64,000 nucleotides of DNA from Marinobacterium lacunae. Its GTDB lineage: Bacteria; Pseudomonadota; Gammaproteobacteria; Pseudomonadales; Balneatricaceae. The notes under the pieces are model-generated. The model was not told the DNA's origin, searched no databases, and was given only the letters and a program-made list of their open reading frames with translations. Position numbers and translations under genes: made by a program. Position 1 is the first letter of the stretch, and every line of letters begins with the position of its first letter. The stretch is taken from contig NZ_JMQN01000040.1 in assembly GCF_000705555.1 (NCBI RefSeq), positions 124,001-188,000 of the forward strand, in the 5' to 3' direction. This document shows positions 33,341 through 42,400 of the stretch, piece by piece.

Positions 33341-33904
33341 ATGGAAACAGGTGTCTTTATCTCTGCCGCCGCTGCAGTGATCGCCGCCGGGGCAGCCCTT
33401 ATATCTGCAGGTACGCTGAGAAAAGAGCTTCTCACCCAGCGTATTGAGGCCGCTAAGTGGAAGAAGGATTACTTCTCCGATCTAACCCATTGGTCCGATG
33501 AGTCGATGAGACTGCTCTCCGAAGCCCTCCACCTGTGTGATTTGGCACCCACGAAGTGCGAATCCCCAACCTTTTTTGACCGCCGGCACCAGCTCAGGGT
33601 GAACCTGTCAGCCCAAATAGACAAAGGCCGCTGGTTCTTTCCAAATGACGCCACGGAAGATCATGGTCAGCACAAAGAGGCGGCTTATCGGGGATACCGC
33701 CCGGCAGTACTCGATGCGCTAGTCGATGCCTACAGTGCGGTTTCTGTTCTGGACCACCAGGGAAAGAGCAACCACCCCCACATGAGGAAAGAAATTCAGC
33801 AGGCCAAGCGGATTTTCACCAGCGAGATACAGCAGGTTCTAGATCCACAGAGCCGCGACAAGGAGTTCAAAAAACTTATCGGGCAAGCCACTAAAAATGG
33901 ATAA
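33341..33904 (+). CDS. Membrane-anchored hypothetical protein
   Basis: This 187-residue protein has one N-terminal membrane helix (VFISAAAAVIAAGAALISAGTL) followed by a basic, helical cytoplasmic domain containing W, H and D-rich stretches (YFSDLTHWSDESMRLLSEAL, DKGRWFFPNDATEDHG). AAGGAAGACCAA precedes the start. No family recognised. It lies 77 bp before the putAbiC-like gene, and the two may form one cargo unit. Confidence 0.65.
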   Translation: METGVFISAAAAVIAAGAALISAGTLRKELLTQRIEAAKWKKDYFSDLTHWSDESMRLLSEALHLCDLAPTKCESPTFFDRRHQLRVNLSAQIDKGRWFFPNDATEDHGQHKEAAYRGYRPAVLDALVDAYSAVSVLDHQGKSNHPHMRKEIQQAKRIFTSEIQQVLDPQSRDKEFKKLIGQATKNG

Positions 33905-33981
33905 CATCCCCTGTCTGCCAAGGCATGCCTACCCCTTTACCGTGGTATCTTGATCAACAATCTAATCACAAGGAGGTGTTT

Positions 33982-34857
33982 ATGAAGTGGTTGAAGCTCT
34001 GGTGGCCAGTACCCGCCGCGTTGGTAGCTGCGTGCGGACTCTATTGGCTCATCGATCGCACTATGATTTTTGGCCTCGCTCCGTCCTTTGCTCTATCCAA
34101 CGTCGAAGCAACTACCCGGGCAAACTGGGGCGCTCTTGGCGACGTCTTCGGTGGGCTACTCAATCCTTTGCTGACTCTCTTCACGATCATCCTTCTGATC
34201 AGAACCATCTGGATATCACAAGAAACGCTGAAACAAACTGAAGAAGCTTTACGGGTCTCTAACGAAACATTGAAAACTACAAAAGCCCAGCTAGAAGTTA
34301 ACAGGGCCGAGCTAGCCGACAGCAGGGCTGAGATGGCCCGGTCAGCGTCGGCACAAGAAAGTATCGCTGAGACACAAGCAGTTCAAAGTCGCCAAAACGC
34401 CTTTTTTGAAGTGTATAAGTTGTATACCGAAGCTGTTGGTGAATCCATTTCAGTGAGCGGGAATGTAGGTAGAGGAGATGAAAGCCCTATAACATTCATA
34501 CTTCGCCATGCATTATCCATGAATACCGATGATGACCTGGTTAGATGTCTGGAAAGTAATATTAAGGATCACGCTGCGCTAGGTTCGGTTGTGAGGCTAT
34601 GCGTATTGGCATACGCACTCAGCGACGGAGATAGTCAGTTAGATCTTATGGTCTCAGCACCTTTAGATTCACAATGGAAAGCAATTTTCTGTTTATTCGC
34701 AAACTTCTCAGATCAGAGAGAGGCTAATTTATTAGCGGAAGCGATAAGGGAGGGGCGCCTGTTTGGAGATGAGTTGCTTAGGAATCCGAGATTTCCTGAT
34801 TATCACGGATATCTGAGTAATGCCACTAGAAATCTAAATGTTAGCTATCAGTCTTAG
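33982..34857 (+). CDS. putAbiC-like membrane protein (possible abortive-infection protein)
   Basis: This 291-residue protein starts at ATG 33982 with a perfect AAGGAGGTG upstream; an in-frame ATG at 33925 has none. It has two membrane helices (about 8-26 and 64-84). The signature between and in the second (WGALGDVFGGLLNPLLTLFT then ILLIRTI and Q.TL) matches the putative phage abortive infection (putAbiC) family. A coiled coil follows (90-145), then a helical C-terminal domain. Members are thought to stop phage growth by killing or arresting the infected cell; few have been tested. Confidence 0.55.
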   Translation: MKWLKLWWPVPAALVAACGLYWLIDRTMIFGLAPSFALSNVEATTRANWGALGDVFGGLLNPLLTLFTIILLIRTIWISQETLKQTEEALRVSNETLKTTKAQLEVNRAELADSRAEMARSASAQESIAETQAVQSRQNAFFEVYKLYTEAVGESISVSGNVGRGDESPITFILRHALSMNTDDDLVRCLESNIKDHAALGSVVRLCVLAYALSDGDSQLDLMVSAPLDSQWKAIFCLFANFSDQREANLLAEAIREGRLFGDELLRNPRFPDYHGYLSNATRNLNVSYQS

Positions 34858-35003
34858 TAATAAAAATCCGGGTGAAAACAATGGATAAAATTTATGTTAC
34901 CTGTTCGGCTTGCGATGATCTAAGAGGCATAGTGTTAATTAAAATTTCACTTCTATACCTTAATAGCAGTGACTAATTTATTACGACTCAGTACTATTTT
35001 TAA

Positions 35004-35840
35004 ATGAAATGGATTTCTATGAATAACTTCAAAATCAATACCATTAAAAAGATTCTCGACAACAAATGCCCCGTTACTATTCCTAGATCAGGGGATAAAG
35101 GAAAAGCCGTTAACTGCTATTCAATCAGTCTTTATTCTGGCGACAACCCAATTTTACTAGTTAATGAAATAGGAGAAAAAGGGCTAATTGGCGCTTATTT
35201 CGAAAGTAACGAGTTTGTTTATAATGCTACAGTTCCATTTTCTCTTATGGATGGCATGACAGTTCGCATTGATCATTACCATAGGCTTACTTGCCACATA
35301 TATAGTGGAATTTACGACTATATCATTCATGAATGGACGAAATTTTATATATTACAAGAGCTTTACTACTCACTTAAGAATAAAGTCCCACAGTTCTTTT
35401 TCAATAGAAAAAGAATCCAATTTCAAACACGAATGACAATCCTTGAAAAAATAATAACAAAACAAGCATCAGCTCCGCATAGAACATTCGGTTCACTTGA
35501 CTTGATGACATACCTTTATGGTATGCGTTGGTATTTACACCCTAAAAAAAGAGAAGCAAGAGAAAAATTAGACCTATATCTTGAATCATTTGTGGCTTCC
35601 GGCGAACTTGTAAAGCCAGTTACTCTTGAATATAAAATCACAGGTAAAGCTATTGCAACATTAGAGCAATATCAAATAGAAATCGCCAGAGAAAAAGATA
35701 ACGCTAGAACCCAAAAAGCTATAGCAATTCTAACTTTTATTCTTGCTTTATTTTCTGGAGTGCAGTCGAATATTATAGAAACAACCTACAAATTTAATCT
35801 AGATCCTCTCATAAAGTTTATTATATCGTTATTTGAATAA
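35004..35840 (+). CDS. AT-rich hypothetical protein with C-terminal membrane segment
   Basis: This 278-residue protein (273 if it starts at the ATG at 35019) has much lower GC than the rest of the window, a sign of recent acquisition. The bulk is soluble, rich in K, I and Y. The C-terminus (AIAILTFILALFSGVQSNIIETTYKFN) carries one membrane helix. No family recognised. An isolated AT-rich gene with a terminal membrane segment inside a satellite cargo zone is a common profile for phage-defence effectors; this is inference only. Confidence 0.6.
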   Translation: MKWISMNNFKINTIKKILDNKCPVTIPRSGDKGKAVNCYSISLYSGDNPILLVNEIGEKGLIGAYFESNEFVYNATVPFSLMDGMTVRIDHYHRLTCHIYSGIYDYIIHEWTKFYILQELYYSLKNKVPQFFFNRKRIQFQTRMTILEKIITKQASAPHRTFGSLDLMTYLYGMRWYLHPKKREAREKLDLYLESFVASGELVKPVTLEYKITGKAIATLEQYQIEIAREKDNARTQKAIAILTFILALFSGVQSNIIETTYKFNLDPLIKFIISLFE

Positions 35841-35887
35841 ACCGTGCATACGCCTTGACCACACTAACCTTCACTGCTAATTTCCAC

Positions 35888-35948
35888 CCTTGAGGCGTCG
35901 AAACCTCCACAAACCGGATAGCCCAACCCCGTCAGCGTTGGTTTTTTT
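35888..35948 (+). ncRNA. Possible C4/CI-like antisense RNA with terminator
   Basis: A GAGG/CCTC hairpin (35892-35907) is followed by CACAAACCGGA and an intrinsic terminator, CCAAC (35923-35927), loop, GTTGG (35937-35941) and seven T (35942-35948). The segment CCTCC plus CACAAACCGGA is complementary to elements downstream: TCCGTTTGTG at 36040-36049 (one bulge) and the GGAGG ribosome-binding site at 36106-36110. A short terminated RNA with complementarity to the next leader is the logic of the P1 C4 and P4 CI RNAs. The terminator could alternatively serve only the preceding gene. Confidence 0.4.
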
Positions 35949-35988
35949 GCGCCCAAAATCTGCCAAGATTAAGGGGCAAGCCCCCGTT

Positions 35989-36115
35989 GCGTCGGGAGGG
36001 CGACGAATACAACACCCCTTGTGGGGAATAAGTCCGCGGTCCGTTTGTGCCGTTTCGAACCTCCCGACACCCATACGGCTTATGGGTACTTCGAAGAAAA
36101 CAAACGGAGGCAGTC
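35989..36115 (+). promoter_or_regulatory. Structured leader of the three-gene unit at 36116
   Basis: The leader is dense with pairing: GTCGGGAGG (35991-35999) with CCTCCCGAC (36060-36068); CCCC-TTGT-GGGG (36015-36026); ACCCATA with TTATGGGT (36069-36087); and TCCGTTTGT (36040-36048) with ACAAACGGA (36100-36108). The last pair reaches into the GGAGG ribosome-binding site, so translation of 36116 should depend on which fold forms and on the RNA at 35888. Confidence 0.5.
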
Positions 36116-36265
36116 ATGCCTAAAGCTCGCCAGATCCACCAGAAGCGCCCTACCGGCGCGCTACTCGCTCATCACACCAACCCTAGCCCTCTAGCCCATG
36201 CTCTCACTCTGCGCCCCCAAACTGGGGATGCAGGGCAGCCCAATGGCCGGGAGGTGCAGTCATGA
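36116..36265 (+). CDS. Small basic hypothetical protein
   Basis: A 49-codon ORF follows CGGAGGCAGTC, the ribosome-binding site that the upstream leader can sequester. The product is basic with H, P and T (MPKARQIHQKRPTGALLAHH). Its stop overlaps the next start (ATGA at 36262). In P4-like elements a short ORF in this position follows the antisense-RNA target. It may act mainly as a leader peptide coupling translation to the next genes. Confidence 0.5.
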   Translation: MPKARQIHQKRPTGALLAHHTNPSPLAHALTLRPQTGDAGQPNGREVQS

Positions 36266-36498
36266 ACTCATACTACCTCAAAGACAAAAGCGAACTGCTG
36301 AACAACGCCGGTCTGTTCATGATCGGCATCAAGCAGGTTATGGATCTCCACTTCGACCAGGAGAACAACGACAACGGCACCCCTCTGAAACAGAATGCCT
36401 TGTACAACTTGATGCTAGGTCTCGAACTCGCAGGCACTCGCCTGGTATGCGAAGCAGAGGAGATGGCAGAGCAGATAGAAGAGGAGACCACGCGATGA
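36262..36498 (+). CDS. Small acidic hypothetical protein
   Basis: This 78-residue protein (MNSYYLKDKSELLNNAGLFM onward) is helical and acidic at its end (EAEEMAEQIEEETTR). It is coupled by ATGA overlaps to the genes before (36262-36265) and after (36495-36498). No family recognised. The LYNLMLGLELAGTRLV centre suggests a helical bundle of the type found in small phage regulators. Confidence 0.6.
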   Translation: MNSYYLKDKSELLNNAGLFMIGIKQVMDLHFDQENNDNGTPLKQNALYNLMLGLELAGTRLVCEAEEMAEQIEEETTR

Positions 36499-36746
36499 GC
36501 AACCATAAGAACAAGAGCACATCCCGGTGGTTTCATGTAGATGCCCAGCTGTTCGATCTGAGCTGCCTCCTGGAGCGTGCTGAGGTGGTTGGCAACTTGG
36601 GACTCGAGAGCTTTGACAGCCTGCCGGAGCACGATCGGGAGGTTCTACTAGTAGATCTTCTGTTCCGGATCCGGGAAGCGCGTGCGGCCGTTTCAGCTTG
36701 CGCTGAGGTCAACCGCCCAACACCAATAAATCCTGCTACTCACTGA
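36495..36746 (+). CDS. Small helical hypothetical protein
   Basis: This 83-residue protein is the third member of the coupled trio (ATGA overlap with the gene before). Sequence HVDAQLFDLSCLLERAEVVG and LPEHDREVLLVDLLFRIREA is mostly amphipathic helix. No family recognised. The three proteins are expressed together under the structured leader and may form the element's immunity or regulatory set. Confidence 0.6.
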   Translation: MSNHKNKSTSRWFHVDAQLFDLSCLLERAEVVGNLGLESFDSLPEHDREVLLVDLLFRIREARAAVSACAEVNRPTPINPATH

Positions 36747-36937
36747 GGTAGTGGCTGGCGCTGCCGATCCTGGTAGTGCCAGCCCTGACAACAGCAGCCG
36801 CCCTTTGAGTCTCGCATCTGAAACGAATCTATCGCAATATCAACGCATCACAGATGGAGTACTGCTCGATACTGAGTACTTCATACAGGAAAAATGCGCA
36901 TGCGCATTACGATGTTAAGGGGCCTCTCTGAACTAAC

Positions 36938-38269
36938 ATGGATATCCTGAACAGCCGCGAATGGGCCATTTTAGTTTGGGTACTCATTGCAATCGGTTAC
37001 ATCAGTCGACCGCAACGATGGCGTACATTAAAAGAGCCCTTCCTCGGAGTGCTCCACGCCCTCGGCTCACGGCATCTCGTTTCTGCAATCACACTAATGA
37101 CCATTTATGTGATCGCGGTGATTTACGGCTTGTCACATTTTGGCCTGTGGGATGTTACCCAGCTCAAAGGCACTTTGATTTGGTTTTTCTCTGTTGCACT
37201 ATTTTCGCTATTCAGAATCGAAGATTTTTCGGAATCACCTCAAAAGCTCATGGGGTTGGTAGCAGACAGCTTCAAATTAATAGTCTTAATAGAATATTTA
37301 GTTGGAGTATACACATTTCACTTTGCTATTGAATTCGCTCTGATCCCCCTTGTTGCATTCCTTGCTGCTGCTGTAGCGTATGCAGAGGGTAAGCCAGAAT
37401 ACCAATCAGTGCATAAGTTCCTAAACAGCGTGATGTCCATAATTGGCACGGTTATCCTCGGTTCGGTGGTATATCTACTGGTTCTCGACATTCATCAAAT
37501 AGCAAACAGCCAATCTGCCTTTGACTTCATTGTGCCGGTAATTCTTTCTACTCTGTACACACCGTTTATGGCTTTCATGGCCGTTTACAGTACATATCAA
37601 ACCGTGCTGATAAGGCTGCGTTATTCCATTAATAAGCGGCATGTCGAACTCTACGCTCGGTTGGCCGCAATGGTAATCTTCAACATAAGGATTAAGCTGT
37701 TGAAACGCTGGTCTGCTGATGTCGCAAAGTACCGGCCCCAAACGATACGCGAGGTCAACAGCTCGTTTAGTCAGCTCTTTCAAATGCTCGCCCGAGAAAA
37801 ATCCCCTGAAACAATTTCTCTCCCTGAAGGCTGGTCGCCAACACAAGCGAAGAACTTTTTACGCTCTGAGGGAATAGAGACTGGACACTACAATCCAATT
37901 GACCCAAGGGACCCTTCAGAGTGGTTCTGCTGCTCAACACTGGTTGAGTTTGGCTCAGGATTATTTCGGAACAATATCGCGTACTACCTCAACGGCGACG
38001 AACGTGCGGTTAAGTGTTTGAAGTTAAAACTAAACGTCAATAGTCCTGAGCATGCTGAGGAAGCTCATGCAAAATTGCTGTCTACCGCAGACACTCTGGC
38101 GTACGCCGCTCTAGGACTCAACTTACGAGAAGAGCTTTGCGAGGCTATCATCCCTGGAGAGGAGGGAACCTTGAATGGGCCAAATTTTAGAATCATGTTT
38201 ACTAAGACCGCGTGGCCGAACAAGGCTGTAGAGGGGTACGATCTTGGTGTTGAGGTGTCCAGCCTCTAA
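36938..38269 (+). CDS. Multi-pass membrane hypothetical protein
   Basis: This 443-residue protein has about six membrane helices in its N-terminal 215 residues (ILVWVLIAIGYI, SAITLMTIYVIAVIYGL, LIWFFSVALFSLF, FALIPLVAFLAAAVAYA, IIGTVILGSVVYLLVL, FIVPVILSTLYTPFMAFMAV) and a cytoplasmic C-terminal domain of about 220 residues with WCCS-like and YYLNGDERAVKCLKLKL stretches. No family recognised. It stands alone between the regulatory trio and the other cargo genes. A membrane effector or sensor with a soluble domain is a fair description. Confidence 0.7.
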   Translation: MDILNSREWAILVWVLIAIGYISRPQRWRTLKEPFLGVLHALGSRHLVSAITLMTIYVIAVIYGLSHFGLWDVTQLKGTLIWFFSVALFSLFRIEDFSESPQKLMGLVADSFKLIVLIEYLVGVYTFHFAIEFALIPLVAFLAAAVAYAEGKPEYQSVHKFLNSVMSIIGTVILGSVVYLLVLDIHQIANSQSAFDFIVPVILSTLYTPFMAFMAVYSTYQTVLIRLRYSINKRHVELYARLAAMVIFNIRIKLLKRWSADVAKYRPQTIREVNSSFSQLFQMLAREKSPETISLPEGWSPTQAKNFLRSEGIETGHYNPIDPRDPSEWFCCSTLVEFGSGLFRNNIAYYLNGDERAVKCLKLKLNVNSPEHAEEAHAKLLSTADTLAYAALGLNLREELCEAIIPGEEGTLNGPNFRIMFTKTAWPNKAVEGYDLGVEVSSL

Positions 38270-38398
38270 CAATCACACGAAATTCGCCCTGGATATTAGC
38301 TGTATGCCGCCACTAAGGTGACATCCTAGAAGGATCTTTCAACAAAATCCGTATCAGCCTATGCTGAGCCCATTCAAACACGGAAGGCAGCACAATCG

Positions 38399-38854
38399 AT
38401 GGACCCGAGAATTCCCATACCCACAGACAACTTCCATAAGTTCCTGGCTACCTTTGGTCTCTACCTGACCATGCTCTGCCTTGCACTCCTGGTGATCAAC
38501 ATCAACTATTCGAACAGTGTCATCGGCGAGACGATCAACGCTATGTATGACTTAGGTGATATCAGCACGGGCACTGAGGCTGAGATCTCTGACAAGACAG
38601 CAATGCAGTCATACCTGAAGTCAAAACTCGACAATGCTCTATCTGATCGCAATACCATTACCTACTGGTTATTGGGCTTCCTCGCCGTAGGCATACTTAT
38701 GACAGCTAAAGGTTTCACAGTTTGGTACAAAAAAATCCAACCCCAGCAAGATCGGATGACTGACCTGGAGGAGGAGAAGCTGTCCCTGGAGGTCGCCGAG
38801 CTCAGGCGACAAGCAGCGAGTCATAACAGCACCGCCCCAGACGGTAGCGAGTAA
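38399..38854 (+). CDS. Two-helix membrane hypothetical protein
   Basis: This 151-residue protein has two membrane helices (about 14-34, ATFGLYLTMLCLALLVINI; and about 93-112, WLLGFLAVGILMTAKGF) and a C-terminal cytoplasmic coiled coil (QQDRMTDLEEEKLSLEVAEL). GGAAGGCAGCACAATCG precedes the ATG. Not recognised. Its topology resembles that of small accessory membrane proteins in defence islands. Confidence 0.6.
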   Translation: MDPRIPIPTDNFHKFLATFGLYLTMLCLALLVININYSNSVIGETINAMYDLGDISTGTEAEISDKTAMQSYLKSKLDNALSDRNTITYWLLGFLAVGILMTAKGFTVWYKKIQPQQDRMTDLEEEKLSLEVAELRRQAASHNSTAPDGSE

Positions 38855-39182
38855 CTGCCTCCAACAGAGGGTAACTGCGCTGGATACGATTGCCCCACTC
38901 GCTCCCCCCTGGATGCCTCACAGAGTTAGATAGACTATGAACTTTTAGCTCCGAGAATCTGAGGGGGTCAATATGGTTCTTTCTACAGATCCAGCGCGAT
39001 GCCCAAAGTTGACGGGGCGACCTTCCCCGAGGGGATCAATTTAATCCTCTGACACATCCTCTCTCATCCCGGGACTACATACGAAACAACAGCAGGACCT
39101 GGCAAGTACGTGGTTTTCTTGAAACTGATCGGTGTAGACTGAGCAAACAAAGGAAGGATCAACGACCGCAGGAGGCGATCAA
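38855..39182. other. Gene-free 328-bp stretch in the cargo zone
   Basis: I see only ORFs below 25 codons. A CCTTCCCCGAGGGG hairpin lies near 39020. The last 60 bases contain the ribosome-binding site GCAGGAGGCGATCAA for the next small gene. Confidence 0.4.
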
Positions 39183-39392
39183 ATGGACTACAAGGTATTG
39201 GCAACCCGTAACGGTGTGCGCCTACTATCTACTGGCGACACGTTTTCCCTATCCAACGCTCTACCCCTACCCGACATTTTTGACGCTGAACTGATAGATA
39301 TTCTGCCAATCCATACAGATCAAAAGCTGGTGGCTGTGGTTGCTGAACCGATTTACCAAATGCTGATTGAGAGCTCACAGATAACCACTTGA
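39183..39392 (+). CDS. Small hypothetical protein upstream of the SIR2 gene
   Basis: This 69-residue protein is preceded by an excellent AGGAGGCGATCAA. It is acidic and beta-rich (MDYKVLATRNGVRLLSTGDT, FDAELIDILPIH, KLVAVVAEPIYQMLI) and not recognised. It lies 80 bp before the SIR2 gene on the same strand and could be a small partner of it, or unrelated. Confidence 0.55.
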   Translation: MDYKVLATRNGVRLLSTGDTFSLSNALPLPDIFDAELIDILPIHTDQKLVAVVAEPIYQMLIESSQITT

Positions 39393-39472
39393 ACTGCAGC
39401 AATGTAAAGCCGATCTGACAGTAAATGTCTTTACGCTCCCGGCGAGCCATTTAACTTGGAGAAGCCTCCCCC

Positions 39473-42400
39473 ATGACAAAACTTGGAGCTATCGAGTTCG
39501 ACGACCGCATTCTGGACGCGCTACGTGACGACCGCCTTGTCGTCTTCGCCGGTGCTGGCGTTTCAATGGGACCGCCGTCGAACCTAGCCAGTTTCTGGGA
39601 GCTGACCTTCGACATCGCGCGTGGCACCGGCCTCAATCCCAGCGAACCACTAGATCGCTTTTTAGGTCAGTTGCATCACCGCCAAGTCGCTGTTCATGAG
39701 CGAGCCGCCCAGCTCCTCTCACCCGCTAAAAGCGCTCCGAATGCACTGCATCACGATCTTCTACGGCTGTTTCGGACGGCAGAGCGCGTCAAACTGGTGA
39801 CCACCAATTTCGATTTGCACTTCGAATCTGCCGCCAACATCTTGTTCAACACCGCCCCCAACGTATATCAAGCACCTGCTTTGCCTCTCGGCTATGACTT
39901 TTCAGGCATCGTTCACCTTCATGGTGCTCTGCCAAGCGCACGGCATCTAGTACTGACAGACGCTGATTTCGGCCGGGCCTACCTTACCGAGGGCTGGGCA
40001 CGTCGATTCCTTGTAGATGTGTTCCGCAACTATACCGTGCTGTTCGTCGGCTACCGCCATAACGATGTAGTTATGAACTACCTTGCACGTGCGTTGCCTG
40101 CCGACAGTGTCGCGAACCGGTTTGCCTTGACGGATGAGGATGGAAGCTGGGACCTTCTGGGAATCAACCCCGTCCGCTTCGTTAAAGGTACTGACGAACA
40201 TGCGTACAGGGAGCTATACGAAGGCGTGCAGCGACTCTCAGAACGAACAGCACGCGGGGCACTGGACTGGCAGTCACGCCTCGCCGAACTAGGCAACCGC
40301 GCCCCGCCAACAGATGAAGAAGCGATAAGTGAGATCGAGCAGGCAATGCGCGAAGTCCACACGACTCGTTTTCTACTCAACGTCGCACGCGATCCTGAAT
40401 GGCTCCGGTGGCTGCATAAGCGCAAGTATCTAGATGCACTATTTGTCACTCTCGACCTCAAAGAGCGAGACATATTACTTGTCGAATGGCTAGCTAGGAA
40501 TTTCGTAATCGAGCATCCCACGGAAGTGTTCGAGATTGTGGCGGCGCATGGACTACAGATGAACTCAGTGCTCTGGTGGTCGATTTGTCGCGAGTTTGGG
40601 ATCATGTCGGAAAAGCCGCTGGAAAACTCTGCGCTTAGCCGCTGGATCACAATATTGCTTTCGAGCGCATCAACGCCTGCGGATCCCCACGCGTTGATGT
40701 GGCTGGCTGAACGCTGTGCGCGCGAAGGTTGTGTCGAACTGACCCTAAAGTCGTTCTTAGCCATGTGCGAGCACCGGATCAACGTTAAACCAGGCTTTTC
40801 ATGGCCCGATGACGAGGAAACCGAACACCGACGGCAACTGGAAGCGGATTGTCCGCTGCAAGCCGATCATTGGTCTTTGGATGAAGTTTGGACGAAGTTC
40901 CTAAAGCCACACCTGGCACAAGTTGCGCAACCGCTGTTGTCGAGCATCGCGCTGCGACTAGAGCAAATGCACAGCGATCTGTCAGCTTGGGACAAGGCAT
41001 CGCGTGAATGGGATCCGATTAGTTACGGGCGTTCGGCCATCGAGCCACATGATCAGGATGAATATTCAGATGCCATTGACGTTCTGATTGACGCCGCGCG
41101 CGATACACTTGAGTGGCTCGGAGAAAATTCTCCTGCCCTACTAGACGCTTGGATCGAGATGCTGGTGATCTCGGACGCCCCTCTGCTGCGTCGCCTGGCT
41201 ATACACGCGATAACGGTGCATCCTGAGCGGTCGCCTGAGGAGCGCCTGCAGTGGTTGCTGGATCGTGTAGGCCTTCATGAGCTTCCCGAGCATCATGAAG
41301 TCCATCGCGCTGTAGCTCTGAGTTATACATCTGCGGATGATCAAGCGCGGAAAGCCGTCGTTGATACAATCTTGGCACACACCCTGCCGACTTACGATGA
41401 TTGTCCTGCCGAGAAGCGAACCGCTCGCTCACATTTTGACTGGCTATCCTGGCTGCTTCAAGCTAAGCCCGATTGTCTGCTGGCTGAAGCGGCCTTGGCA
41501 CCAATCAAGGCCCAGTATACGGAATGGCGGCTTTCGGATCATCCAGACCTCACTCACTGGGTGGGATCAGCGGATTGGGTAGGCTCGGAGAGCCCTTGGT
41601 CCGTCGATCAACTCCTCGCTCGGGAACCTTGTGAACAACTCGATGACTTGCTGAACTTCACAGGCAATCGCTTCGAAGGCCCAAGCCGCGAGAGTTTATT
41701 GGCCAACTGTCGCGAAGCTTGCAAACAAAACTCTAGTTGGGCATTCGCTCTGGGTAAGGCTCTAACAGAACGAGCACTGTGGTCGTCTGACTTATGGCCG
41801 GCGTTGATCCGAGGACTACAGGAATCTGAGCTGGCCGCAGATGGTTGCCGTGACTTACTGACCTTGGTATCCAATCCGTTAATGTGGTCAACGCATGCGT
41901 ACGAGATTGCGAATCTGCTTTACAGTTTGGTAAGAGACGGTGGTAAACCGTATTCGCTCGACTTGCTGGAACAAGCGAATGCCATCGCACTCCCCGTATG
42001 GAAAACCTTGGAAGCAGGCACTCAGGACCAAGATATTGACGACTGGCTATCTCGCGCTATTAACCGTCCAGCCGGCGTCATCGTCGAGTTCTGGATCAAC
42101 AGCCTGTCACTGCTTTTACACGGAAAGACTGGAGCTGATCGAAGTCTACCCGAGAACTACCGCCATTGGTTCACGCTAGTTGCGCAAGATGAGACATCAA
42201 AGGGTGGAATGGGCCGCAGCCTTCTTGCCAGTCAATCTGCTTTCCTGTTCGGCATAGATGAGGCTTGGACGCGACAGCATATTATTCCGCTCTTCAGTGA
42301 TCCGGATCGGACTAAGTTTGGGCAAGCATGGGATGGCTTCCTCATGTGGGGCCGTTTAAATCCGGCACTTGTCGATGCACTGCTGCCAGCTTTCATCGCT

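Noticed and set aside
34881-34976. A 31-codon ORF after the putAbiC-like gene
   Set aside because: Too short, with a poor start context; chance ORF in AT-rich DNA is as likely.
35877-36074. A 65-codon minus-strand ORF over the structured RNA region
   Set aside because: The sequence constraint here is explained by RNA pairing and a plus-strand terminator; the ORF lacks a ribosome-binding site.
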